Source of the DNA: Xiphophorus maculatus
Taxonomy: Eukaryota; Chordata; Actinopteri; Cyprinodontiformes; Poeciliidae
Direction of reading: 5' to 3'
Assembly: GCF_002775205.1 (NCBI RefSeq)
Contig: NC_036450.1
Location: 13,163,479 to 13,227,478, forward strand
Length of the DNA stretch: 64,000 nucleotides
The notes below the pieces were generated by a model. The model was not told the origin of the DNA. It made no database searches and saw only the letters and a list, made by a program, of their open reading frames with translations. Position numbers and translations under genes: made by a program. Of the stretch, positions 1-10,139 are shown piece after piece; position 1 is the stretch's first letter, and every line of letters starts with the position of its first letter.

Positions 1-2640
1 GCACAGACTTGTGACCCCAGCTGTCGCTTGTTGAACTATGCAAACATCGCTATTAAGCCAATTAAACAGAAACATAATAGCATGATAAACTAAATTTATA
101 AACAATTTACTCTCTCATTTCATTAATTTATGGCTCCATGGATATTCTTTAGTGGGACACAATGCAACCTAATCAAAGCATTCATTCTGAAATTGCATTT
201 CATTTATGGACATAATCAGACATCGTTATACTTTTGAATAAAAAATCTGGTGTTTCATGATCTGAAATTTGGAGAAGGTTGTATTGCTAACATTAACTGC
301 TCTTACTTTTGTGTCTGAATTGAATTAGTTTGATATGAAAATTGCATTCTAGCTTTAAAGGATTAGGCTCATGAAAAAAAACCCCATTAAATTAGCATGT
401 GATAACACCTATGTGATGAGGCTCACACTTTCAGCATGCAGTTGCTTTCTCAAATTAACACCAGTATTATACCTCAGTAATCCAGACCCCTGTATGTTCT
501 CTCACTTGGTTTCTGTGGGATTTTATAGCTCAACTTTCAACAAACCACCTGCTGAAGAAGTGTGAAATGAAAAGATAAAAGCCTAATTTTCTCAGTTTTT
601 ACAAGTTATAAACTGAAAGAAAATTCAATTGAACATGAAATTATCAAAGCTCTTTGTAAACCCAATGTTACATGATTACATACTGTGTTTAAGTTTTATT
701 TAATGATCCTGGACATCATACTGATGACTATATCTGGTGCAGAGAAACAGCTGTAACAGCTGCCCAGCAGCTGACTGACTTCTTACTTTATCCTACAAGA
801 CTGAACAAAGAGCCTCTGTTTAAAAGAATCTGGTACTTTATTTTAACATGCGTATTTCATGTCACACAAAGAGCCATTACATTTTTTACAAATGGGTACA
901 GAAATAGACATATAACACATATAATAAAAAATTCTAAGATTTTTTTTGTCAATTTTTCTGAAACACATAATTTGTATCAGGTTTTGCCTTCAAATATCCT
1001 GCTGGAATCACTGCAGTCATATTACATAAATAGGTTTGGAAATGCCCCAAAAAATCCTCAGCATCTGTTAAATTAAAGATTAAAAATGGAGTATAAGTTT
1101 TGGTTTATATGAACAGTAATGGAAAGTAGCACTGTGGAGAAGTCAGGACATGAGATTAAATCATTGAGATGAGTTTGACCGAAATCTGATCCTGTTTCAT
1201 CTATTTATACTTTATTAGTTTAAGCTGATTAAGTTGTTCATAATCATGATTAATATTGCCATGTTTGATGTTTTCAGGATGCTGTTCTTTACTGTGCTGC
1301 TATTATTTATGTTCGTATATTACAAAAGAAGTTGGAGACTTCATGACAGGAAGGATTTTTACATTAGAAACTTCTTTGGAAGTAAAAATAAAAAAACAAT
1401 ATTGGTTTATTTTCTACTGCACAGTATCAACTACAGTGATGTAACAAGAAATCCACATGGGAAATGTTTTACTTTTCCTTTAACATAAAATTCTTCATCA
1501 GAAGTTTGCAAATGACCATATATTTCTTTCTCTCATTTTGAATCTATTTTTTGCTGCATTGGTAAATTTTATGATCGTTTGTTTAGCACTTCCTGAGCAT
1601 AAAAAACGTTGCCATCAAAATAGGAGGATCAAACAATGTAATATTTGATTGGGCTGCCTTTAACCACGTGCTTTACATGTTTCACTCAGGGAAAGTGAGA
1701 CTTCATTGTACCCTGCACAGAAAACAAAACCAACTACTTTCCATGTTTTACAATAGGTCTGTTCTTTTATTTAAAAGTTTCATGTTTTCTTCTGTTAAAT
1801 TAGAGCTGATGCCGCTATCCAAAAGGCTGTGGTGGTTTATCAAATTACAAAGACAATATACTTCACATAAAAAATTATAACGCTAACAGTTGTGATTCTT
1901 TACTTTGTTTTTAATGAGAAAGGCTGTATCACAATTTGTGGTAGAAAGTCTAAAGGAAAAACCGGTTTGTCGGATGTTTTCTTTCTCAGTGGGATTATAC
2001 TGTCTACTCTGGCCGCCCCTCTTTTGTTCTGTTCACAGATGATTTGAAATGAACAAAGTCCGACTGCTGAGGAGGAGCAATGCCATGTAGGAATCTATGG
2101 ATAAGGCAAACATTCCTATCCCTTATGAAATTTACCCAGGATGTTTTTATTTACATTACAAAAAGGGTGGAAAATGAATGAGTTATTCTGTAAAATATTG
2201 AGTGTTTGTTCATTGAGTGACTACAAATATTGTATCAAACACTTAGAATATAAGTCACATAATAGACCTGAAGGCAGTATGACTGTGGAGCGTCACTAAA
2301 CTCACAGTTTCCAATCATAAATACAATTTGCTATGATTATTGATATATAGCAAATCACAAAGAAATTTGGACAAGGTGCAGAGTCAGTTTACAATTGTAA
2401 ATCATTCATTATGTTTATTAACATACAAACTGAAGACTATTAAACCCATTTTAAAACCCCGGTGTACCATTTGTTGTTTAACAGGCATCTAGAGTTCAAA
2501 TTTCCATTTGTAGTAGCTTTAAATTGGCTAAATTTGTTGATAAAAAAGCTTGTAGGCACTGGTAGTAACATTCATTAACCCATACACATTTCATGTACTA
2601 GCATGTAGTTTTTGACCAAACATTTGTCAATTTGCCAGAA
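1..2640. other. Non-coding AT-rich stretch
   Basis: No gene, RNA or recognisable repeat was found in this stretch. The short open frames here (for example 1234-1488 and 1668-1880) have no signal, motif or splice context and look like chance in AT-rich DNA. Confidence 0.5.
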
Positions 2641-2820
2641 CCATCCATCCATCCATCCATCCATCCATCCATCCATCCATCCATCCATCCATCCATCCAT
2701 CCATCCATCCATCCATCCATCCATCCATCCATCCATCCATCCATCCATCCATCCATCCATCCATCCATCCATCCATCCATCCATCCATCCATCCATCCAT
2801 CCATCCATCCATCCATCCAT
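2641..2820. repeat. (CCAT)n microsatellite, 45 copies
   Basis: Uninterrupted CCAT units run for 180 bases (GATG on the minus strand). The purity of the tract suggests it is young or actively slipping. It is open in all frames in which it is read, giving meaningless SIHP or MDGW repeat proteins. Together with the unique sequence just to its right it looks like the tail of a Rex3-type retroelement. Confidence 0.97.
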
Positions 2821-2928
2821 TTTCTAAGACCCTTGACCCCAGTGGGGTCAGGAGGGGTGCTGGTGCCTATCTCCAGCCAGTCTGTTGCAGGGCACAATTT
2901 GCCCTCTGCAGATAATAAACATGACATC
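2641..2928 (-). mobile_element. Rex3/RTE-like retrotransposon 3' end
   Basis: Read on the minus strand, the sequence from about 2900 down to 2821 resembles the common fish 3'-end motif (a block about summaries of the form 'caccagcacccctcctgacccca') and runs directly into (GATG)n. Rex3 elements of teleosts are known for 5' truncation and GATG tails. Only the extreme 3' end is present, with no reverse transcriptase coding. The assignment is from memory of the consensus and is approximate. Confidence 0.6.
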
Positions 2929-3010
2929 TAATTCAATTCAGTTCGATTCAGTTCATTTATATAGCACCGACAAATGTCGTCTCAAATTACTTTACAAAAA
3001 AAATGTTTTA
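2929..3010 (-). mobile_element. L2-type LINE 3' tail fragment
   Basis: The minus strand reads a block ending in 'gctatataaatgaactgaat' followed by GAATT-rich repeats. This resembles the 3' end shared by many fish L2/Maui-type elements. It abuts the Rex3-like tail directly, so one element may have inserted beside the other. No coding remains. Confidence 0.5.
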
Positions 3011-4092
3011 GTTTAATCACACATTCATTTCAGTTCATTCTAGCTACCAAACAGTACAGTATGCTCAATTAATTACTCAAAGTAGATTAGAAAGTTTACA
3101 AGGAAATCCAGCAGATTGCGTTGACTCAAACATATTTGGACCCAGTATAGAACCCTCTGATTCACAAACTGCATTTAAATTTTCCAATTGCTTTTATCCA
3201 CATAAAAACAACCACCAAGTGGGCAGTTTGGTGTTTTGCCCCACAGAAACAGTTCACTCCTTGGAATGTGGTTTTGTAAAACACCATTTGATGGAAACAT
3301 TTTGTTGCATAATGTCATAAATCTCTCAAAATATTTCTGCAATAAACTCCAAACTTATCTGCCTGTTGATAGACACTATAAAGAAATGCTTTATGTCACT
3401 AACAGGAAGATGGACTCTCCACAGTATGACTGAGTAAACATCAGAGTGTTTGTGCTCAAAGATTTATGCCAATGTGAAATTATTTAAGTAAGTAAATGAT
3501 CACAGTGGCATTCAGCAGAATCTTCACATCAAGTTATAATAAATGTGGATGTAAAAGTATAACAAGTATTGTTATACTTTAGTAGTAAAGTTGCACATGT
3601 GCATGATCCAGATAATCAGCTGGGCACATTGTTGTTCTGGGTGAGGCCCTGATGGAGATTTTTTTTTTTTGACACTTATTACCTGTAAGGCCAACATCGT
3701 TGCAGCTGAGACCCTAAACTGGTTCAGGCCTGTTGGACATGACAGGGCCTCCATTTAGACCTGAGGGAGGGTAGGAGGCACAAAGGCAAGGATAGAGGAG
3801 AGAATGAAGGGAGTCTCTGTGCCTATTGAAGAGGATGATCCTCTCCAACCTAAGATCCGGAGACTCCTAAAGCTTTGACTCTTCCGCTCCGTCGGAAACT
3901 ACGTGTCTTCACTAACAATTGCTGTCTTGTGTGAGCGTCTTTGAAAAGATCTGCAATCTATAGAGGCAGGGAGACAGAGAAGAAGAAGGGAGAGATGACT
4001 CCAATTAATGATTTCAGGGGGCTTGACTCAGTTTGTTACCGACCACGTTATTACCTGAATATTTAGAGAAGATCATGTTGAACTTGAAGCAT
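3011..4092. other. Non-coding stretch
   Basis: No convincing gene. A purine-rich block lies around 3770-4000. A poly(T) run sits at 3660-3670. Nothing else is supported. Confidence 0.4.
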
Positions 4093-4410
4093 TTATCTAC
4101 AGTTATTCATTGCAGATAGGGTTGTGAGGTGAGCATCCTGTAAAAGCAGATAGACGTCTCTGAAGGACAGGATACCCAGATCAGGAACTGCTACCCCGAC
4201 CACCTTCGGTCTACCTTTCCTGTTGGCCTGCTGGATCCGTTCCAGGCCGTCAGGCCAGCTTTCCTCTGGGGAGGTTGTTCTGGAAGAGCCGTGTGGCAGG
4301 AAGCTGAGGGTCCTCCAAGACTCCTCAGAGGTCAGCATTTCATTCTTCCCCACCGCAGTCGGACCCGGCTTCAGGTCGGGTCTGCAAGCCGAGTTGCTCT
4401 GCCTCTATTG
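4093..4410 (-). other. Unassigned open frame with coding-like composition
   Basis: The minus strand stays open for about 105 codons, from just after an AATAG near 4411 down to a stop at 4093. The first in-frame triplet proposed as a start (4353) is GTG, so no good ATG start exists near the 5' end; the first in-frame ATG is at 4338. The upstream 'aatag' could instead be a splice acceptor, and AAAG|GTAGAC near 4214 a possible donor. The translated text is Ser/Pro/Glu/Trp-rich then hydrophobic and looks more protein-like than its neighbours, and the DNA is more GC-rich than its flanks. I do not recognise the family. It may be an exon of an unrecognised gene, a pseudogene or chance. Confidence 0.2.
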
Positions 4411-5919
4411 TTAGGACAGGGGAGAAATATGCGCATGCTTCCTTTGTCTGTTTTCTGCTTGACCCGGTTTAGTAGATTCTGATTTATGATGACAGGGACA
4501 TGTGTTTCTGACATAAAGTGAGACTGGCCTCAAGCCTGCACCGAAACCTGTAGCTTTTTTCTTCCCATTGATATGATAATGAATGATTTAAGGAGGGCTA
4601 ACAGAAACTCCTTTAGTTTCTGCCAATATACATTTAAGTATCAAGTCTGGCAACGAGGGGCCCACTCTAAGAAACTAGAATGCTTTATCTTTGTGCAACC
4701 TTTCCACATCAGCGCTCTACCGCCTGCAACTCTAAAGTCAAGATAAGTGTAACTAATAGTTGCAGTTTTGTGGTTTGTAGGTTTTTGTGTGTGTGTGTCA
4801 AATCTCCTGAATTTTCTCAAAGAAGAAAGTGTATCAATCTAAATTCTGAAAAAAACAGATTTTCCTGTCTGAAACCTAAAATTAAGTTAAAGTTATCACA
4901 AGCAAGACTCTTTTTTTATATGTGTTTGTAAAATCAAGATGCCACAGTTCTCTAACAATAAACTATGCAGCTTTTTTGACTTTCCACATAATCTGCTGTC
5001 ATTAAATATTCAAACCTCGACCTTCTTCCTCTCCATCTTACTGATTTAAGCTGCTTAATCATTACTCTGTCAGCAGATTTGAGGCACATTTAGCTGACTG
5101 GCTTCTTTCTTGTTATCATTTAGTGATTTCTGAAGACAGATGTACACCAGTCTTATTTAAATTCAGATTTTTAGGCTTCTGTCATTGTGTTTTTCCTCCT
5201 CTTGAGATCATTAGAAGTTATCAGCTGCATGTTAAATACTCCCTACTCTTTCTCTAAGGTAATCCTTTAACATTTGCTTCATAAAAAGTAAGTACAAAAC
5301 TCCTTTGACAGAATAATGGTTTGAAGGGTCAACAACCTCCTTAATTTAAGAGTTTATTTTCCACATTTTGTAAAACGTGTTTCTAAATTCTCAAAACTGA
5401 ATTCTGAATTACTTTATTCCATTTATGATTTATGAATTTTCTTCCCAAAATATCTTTGTAATATTTTCCCAGCCAGGATGAAAGACACACAAAAACACAA
5501 TTTATGTTCATAGGTGTTAAAAGGCTTACCTGTGACCTGCATGCCCCATCTTGATTTTCCACAGAGAAAACAGAAGAAAACTTTCTGATCATTTCTAAAC
5601 TCTTAGACAAATACTCAGGTCACTTTTGGTCAAATGGCATAAATCACTTCTGTGGAGTTGCAGTTTGTCCACTTCATGCCAGGAAATCTGCATAAATCGA
5701 CCACATTGGCCTCATAAAACTCAAAAAGCTATGAAAGTAATCTAGTCAGATTATCTTTCACAGCAGTGCTCTGTCTTTGATGGTAACAGGTGGAGAATAA
5801 TGTGACAAGTCATCCTGTAAAAAATGTCTGCTGCTTGGAAAAGCTACTTCTTTGAAGTCTATATTCTTTGCTTCCTGGTGCATAATGGTTTGCACATGCA
5901 ACCATAAACTGTATGTATG

Positions 5920-6500
5920 TTGTCTGTTCTACTTCTTTTAGGAATTTATGTTATAAACCAACACAAATTTGTGCAGAACTAAGAAGCGGAAGAAAACTTG
6001 GAGGTGCAAGGGAAATGATGCATTGTTTACAACATTTTTTACAAATCAAAATCTGAAAAGTGTGGTGTACATTTGTATTTATCCCCTTAGGTCAATGCTT
6101 TTTACAACCCTTCCTCTTTTAACAAAACTGTAAGTCTTTTGGGGCATGTATCTATTAGCATAACCCTTGCCAAGTCCTCTTTGCAACATAGTTCAATCTC
6201 AGTGAAGCTGGAAGAAGAGATTCTGTGATCACTGATATTCAGTTCTTGCCACAAATTCTCAGTTGGATTTATATCAGGATTTTGGCTAAGCCTTTCTAAC
6301 TTATGCATATGGTTCCGTCTAAAGCGACCCACTGTCTGTCGACATGTTTAGTGTAGTTCTGCTGGAAGTTGAACCTCCATCGCTGTCCAACATCTTTTGC
6401 AGCCTCAGGTTTTCATCCTGGCAGCTGCCACAGTGTTTCACAGTGAGGAGGGTGAGGTTATCCTGCTAACAGATTCTCCCTCTGGCTGTAAATTGTTGCA
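5920..6500 (-). pseudogene. Decayed Tc1/mariner transposon
   Basis: The minus-strand frame 6102-6332 resembles the C-terminal part of Tc1-like transposases: it carries an LERLSQNPDINPTENLW block, matching the family's SPDLNPIENLW catalytic-region motif, and ends with PKRLTVLL, matching PKRL. Left of it, about 5940-6100, is the AT-rich non-coding end of the same kind of element. The N-terminal DNA-binding part is missing and frames are broken, so it is dead. Confidence 0.75.
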
Positions 6501-6524
6501 GATCCTCCATGGTCAATAGGCAAG

Positions 6525-6575
6525 GTAATTTTATTTATATAGCACATTTTCAGCAACAAGGCAATATAAGGGCCT
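6525..6575 (-). mobile_element. Short L2-like 3' tail fragment
   Basis: The plus strand reads 'ttttatttatatagcacatt', the reverse complement of the common fish L2-type 3' end. It is only about 50 bases long, so the call is tentative. Confidence 0.3.
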
Positions 6576-8854
6576 CTTTGCTGCCTCTTTGCTGCTTCTC
6601 TGATTAATTATTTCCATTTCTTTAGCTGTGTTTTTTCACAAAATTTTTTTTAATAAATATCCGTGTTCCTGACAGAACAGAGATTTATTTACTTACCAAA
6701 CTGGATTTTATTTATAGATGAGGAGTAAAAAGAGTAAATATACACATCATACTTTCTTGATTTTTATTTTATTCCACTTAAAAAATGAACAACTTTGTGT
6801 TGATCGCACACGCATTCCTAATACAATAAATTGAAGTAGATTATTCATATTTACTGAAATAGAGCAAGTGTATCTATTTCCATTATTCATATAAAGCCAT
6901 GCTACCAGGTATTATCAAGAGGAGAAAAAACAGCAACACCCACTTCAAATCACTGATTAAGGATTAGCCCAATCCCTCTGTCTCCCTGCTGTTGCTGATT
7001 ATATCCTATAAAAAGCTTATTAATGTCAAATTTGTTTAGTCTCGAAATGTGCTTTAAAGCTAAACCTGGACTGTATTTCTAGCTTCATGAAACAATTTTC
7101 TTTACCATCAAGCGATGGGGGACTGAAAAAATATATTTAAGTGAGGTTCTGGTACAAGATTACTCAAATACTGCTGCATGTGCCTATAAGCTGCTGCTAT
7201 ATTTGTGATGGATGGTTATTTATACATAAAATAACAAATTATTAACAAAGGAAATGGCAGTTGGAGGCTGTGCATCATCAATTATCTTCCTGTGTGAAAC
7301 ACATGCTAAAAATAAAATAAATTAACATTTATGGTCAGATCCAACCTAACAGGAAAGTAACGCAGCGTGAAGAGCACAGATATTTTTTATTGTCTTATTT
7401 CACTGTAAGTGAGACTAAAAACTCTTCACATATTTCATAATAGGCATGTTTTTCACTCATTGTTGTTGGCACTGCCTCCAGGAACCATTTCCTATCTAAG
7501 AAATCTGAATTTTTTGTGTAAATGACCATCTAATGTAAATGTAACAATGATTTAAAGGTTAATAAAATACTGCTCACATACACTGCAATGGCATTTTTAC
7601 ATTGGACTTGAATTAAGCTACTAAAAGACTTTGGACTCTCTCCTTCCAGCTGTTAATGCCATCCTCCAGGACCAGCTAAAAGTAGAAGCCTACTAAAAGC
7701 TACAGACTATTTTGGTCATCATTTGAGGAATGCATTTTGGTAATTAACACTTGAGATTTTTACATTGTTTGGGAGACTACCAAATACTCCTGTGGCTGAT
7801 CCATTTTAGAAACATTTGTCCTCACTGGATTGTTTGTGCGAGTGAGTTGTTAGAGGAGAGGGAAACAGAAGTTGAGGGTGCATTTCCTGCAGACATGTGC
7901 TTTGATTTCAGCTCTCCCAAACACAATAGGAGGGGAGACTGCCTTCTCCCAGCAATGCCTCAACAGGAAGAAGCATATTTACCGGACAGGAGAAAATACA
8001 TTCCAGTCAGACTTAACAAGCCATCAGAGGGAACAGAGTGACACCAGAGAGAGTGTTTGTTTCTTCAGAGCACCTTTTCTTTTAATACAATCAAAAATAA
8101 TGTATTTACAAAATTCTTTCATGTTGCTGTTAGGAGGAAATTCAGAGACATTCACCGTCCACACACACAAGCACACAACTCATACCCTCACACTGAGATG
8201 ACTGTCAAAGTAGTCACCTTTTAATTGGACCTTTCACCAACCTGAAACCATTTGTCAGCTGCCATCTGTTTGTCTGTCTGGTCTGTCTGCAGGCAGGCAG
8301 CCAGCCCCCCTAGCACTCTCCACATCCCGTCTCTCTCTCTCTCTCACACTCACCCCCTCCACCCCCCCACACACACGCAAATTTACAATTTACAACATCT
8401 TATCTGACTCCAACACCTTCGCTCCAGACTGACACTCCCTTCTTACATGCTCACTTGGAGACGTAACGTAGCCAGACATGGGGAAGATACCACTAGCTGA
8501 TCTATTGGAGATCACTCCTCAAGTGCTCACTAATGACAATAAGAACAGCGGTGGTCCAGTCCAGTTCAAAAAGTCCACACAAGAACAAAGAGAAATTCAT
8601 GAGCATTCCAGGAGTTTCCTCAAACAGAGTTTTATGCATTTTTCCTTGTTGTTTAGTTTCACTGGCCTGCCACTTGAAGAGAGTCTGGAGTTTCTTTGTG
8701 ATTCAATCCCCCCCAAACAACAACATTCACTCCTCTTTAGTCCACACAGTCAGTGGCCTGGAGGGAGGGGGCCTACTGGGCAAAGGTGACACCCTGAAAC
8801 CGATTGCAGATGATGCTGCAAAGTTTTGTCTTTCAACCTCTTCCCCCGCTGTGG
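6576..8854. other. Non-coding stretch including likely aplnr 3'UTR
   Basis: The right part probably holds the 3'UTR of aplnr on the minus strand. Weak polyadenylation candidates on that strand are ATTAAA at 8081-8086 and AATAAA at 7386-7391; neither could be confirmed. Short (TC)n and Pro/His-like CA-rich simple sequence lies at 8325-8380. The open frames 7751-8041 and 8533-8943 on the plus strand lack any recognisable domain. Confidence 0.35.
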
Positions 8855-9925
8855 TCACACCTTTGTGGCCAGTGACTGAGCCTCTGTCTTCTGCGAGGAC
8901 ATGGAGCTGTTTGGACTGGCATGCAGGAATTTCTTCAGATTAAGGAGGCACAGGCACTGAGATCTGAAGCGCAGGTCAAAGAAGGCATAAAGGAAGGGGT
9001 TGAGGCAGCTGTTGACGTAGGCCAGGCAGGTAGCGTAGGGGTGAGCCAGCAGCAGGAAGCGCAGGAAGTCGCAGGTGGCAGGGACCAAATCTACGTATGA
9101 CAAGGCATCAGCGGTTTTCACAAGGTGGAAGGGCAGCCAACAGACAGCAAACACCACCACCAGGGTGGTGATGATCTTCAGCAGTCTCCTTTTACGCTGA
9201 TCCTCCTTACGCAGGGTGTTGAAGTGGCGGGTGACGGTGCAGCCGATGAAGCAATAGCACACCATCATTGCCAGGAAGGGAAGGAGAAAGCCAAGAGCTG
9301 AGGAGGAGATGCTGAGACCAGCGATCCACAGGTTCTCCTGCTCCTTAATGGTCACGACCAGACTGAAGTCCATGGCACAAGATGTTCGGTTGGTTTGCTG
9401 ATCGTACTTGGTGGTGCGAAACAGAAGAGTGGGGGCAGCCAGCAGACCAGACAGCACCCAGATGACTGCGAGCGAGGCTCGAATGTGTCGACGGGTGAGC
9501 AGCTGGGAGCTGGTCAGGGAGTGGACGATGGCCAGATACCGGTCAAAGCTCATGCAGGTGAGGCAGAAGACACTGGCGTACATGTTGAGAAGCACCACGT
9601 AGCTGCTTATCTTGCACAGAGCCACTCCAAAGGGCCAGTGGTAGCCCATGGCGGTATAAACGGCCCAGAGGGGCAGAGTGACCACGAAGGTGAGGTCTGC
9701 TAATGCCAGGTTGCCAATGTAGACGTCAGCAGCTCGATGCTTGCCTTGAGCCCTCCACACGGTAAAGATGACGATCCCATTCCCTGAGAGGCCAAGGATG
9801 AAGATGAGCATGTAGAGCACCGGGATGACAGAGTACGATGGCGCCCACTCTGAATAGTCGCACATAGTGGAGTTCTCTGTCTCCTCGTAGTCGTAGTAGT
9901 CATAAGGAGTCGTAGTGGATTCCAT
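8855..9925 (-). CDS. aplnr: Apelin receptor (class A GPCR)
   Basis: This is a single-exon gene for a 356-residue rhodopsin-family receptor of apelin and Elabela/Toddler peptides, acting through Gi at the plasma membrane in mesendoderm migration and in heart and vessel development. Visible features are an acidic, Tyr-rich N-terminus with a sequon at N18, N49 of the TM1 GN motif, LALAD in TM2, C104 for the extracellular disulphide, the DRY motif at 128-130, CWLPFH in TM6 and the NPFLY motif in TM7. The cytoplasmic tail ends in SLATKV. The text closely resembles zebrafish apelin receptors; I cannot decide between the a and b paralogues. The start is the ATG at 9925 in good context (AAA before, G after). 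The open frame extends to 9988, but that codon is GTG and is not a plausible start. Length is near the family norm. Confidence 0.96.
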   Translation of the reverse strand: MESTTTPYDYYDYEETENSTMCDYSEWAPSYSVIPVLYMLIFILGLSGNGIVIFTVWRAQGKHRAADVYIGNLALADLTFVVTLPLWAVYTAMGYHWPFGVALCKISSYVVLLNMYASVFCLTCMSFDRYLAIVHSLTSSQLLTRRHIRASLAVIWVLSGLLAAPTLLFRTTKYDQQTNRTSCAMDFSLVVTIKEQENLWIAGLSISSSALGFLLPFLAMMVCYCFIGCTVTRHFNTLRKEDQRKRRLLKIITTLVVVFAVCWLPFHLVKTADALSYVDLVPATCDFLRFLLLAHPYATCLAYVNSCLNPFLYAFFDLRFRSQCLCLLNLKKFLHASPNSSMSSQKTEAQSLATKV

Positions 9926-10037
9926 TTTCTTCTTTTCTTTGACTGAATTTGAAGAAAAAAAAAATTTGTATAAGGCAGATAGATCCACTGGAGCTGAGAC
10001 ACTGTGAAGTCTGTTGCTGTGTGTGAAATCTGCATAC

Positions 10038-10048
10038 CCTTATATACA
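10038..10048 (-). promoter_or_regulatory. aplnr TATA box
   Basis: The minus strand reads GTGTATATAAGGG, a canonical TATA element about 115 bases upstream of the aplnr ATG. It predicts a start of transcription near 10010-10018 and a short unspliced leader of about 90 bases, fitting the intronless gene. Confidence 0.6.
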
Positions 10049-10139
10049 CACCCCCATCCGGGTCGCACCCTCCCACAACTCCTCCCCTCACACCGATCTT
10101 TCCCTCTCAGCACTGAGTTCCCCATGCACATATCTGTCC

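Noticed and set aside
2575-2931. MDGW/SIHP repeat proteins
   Set aside because: Readings of the CCAT microsatellite in all frames.
9926-9988. Extended aplnr N-terminus of 21 residues
   Set aside because: The upstream codon is GTG, not ATG. The ATG at 9925 has a good context and matches the family's N-terminus; the extension includes a poly(Phe/Lys) stretch from an A/T run in the leader.
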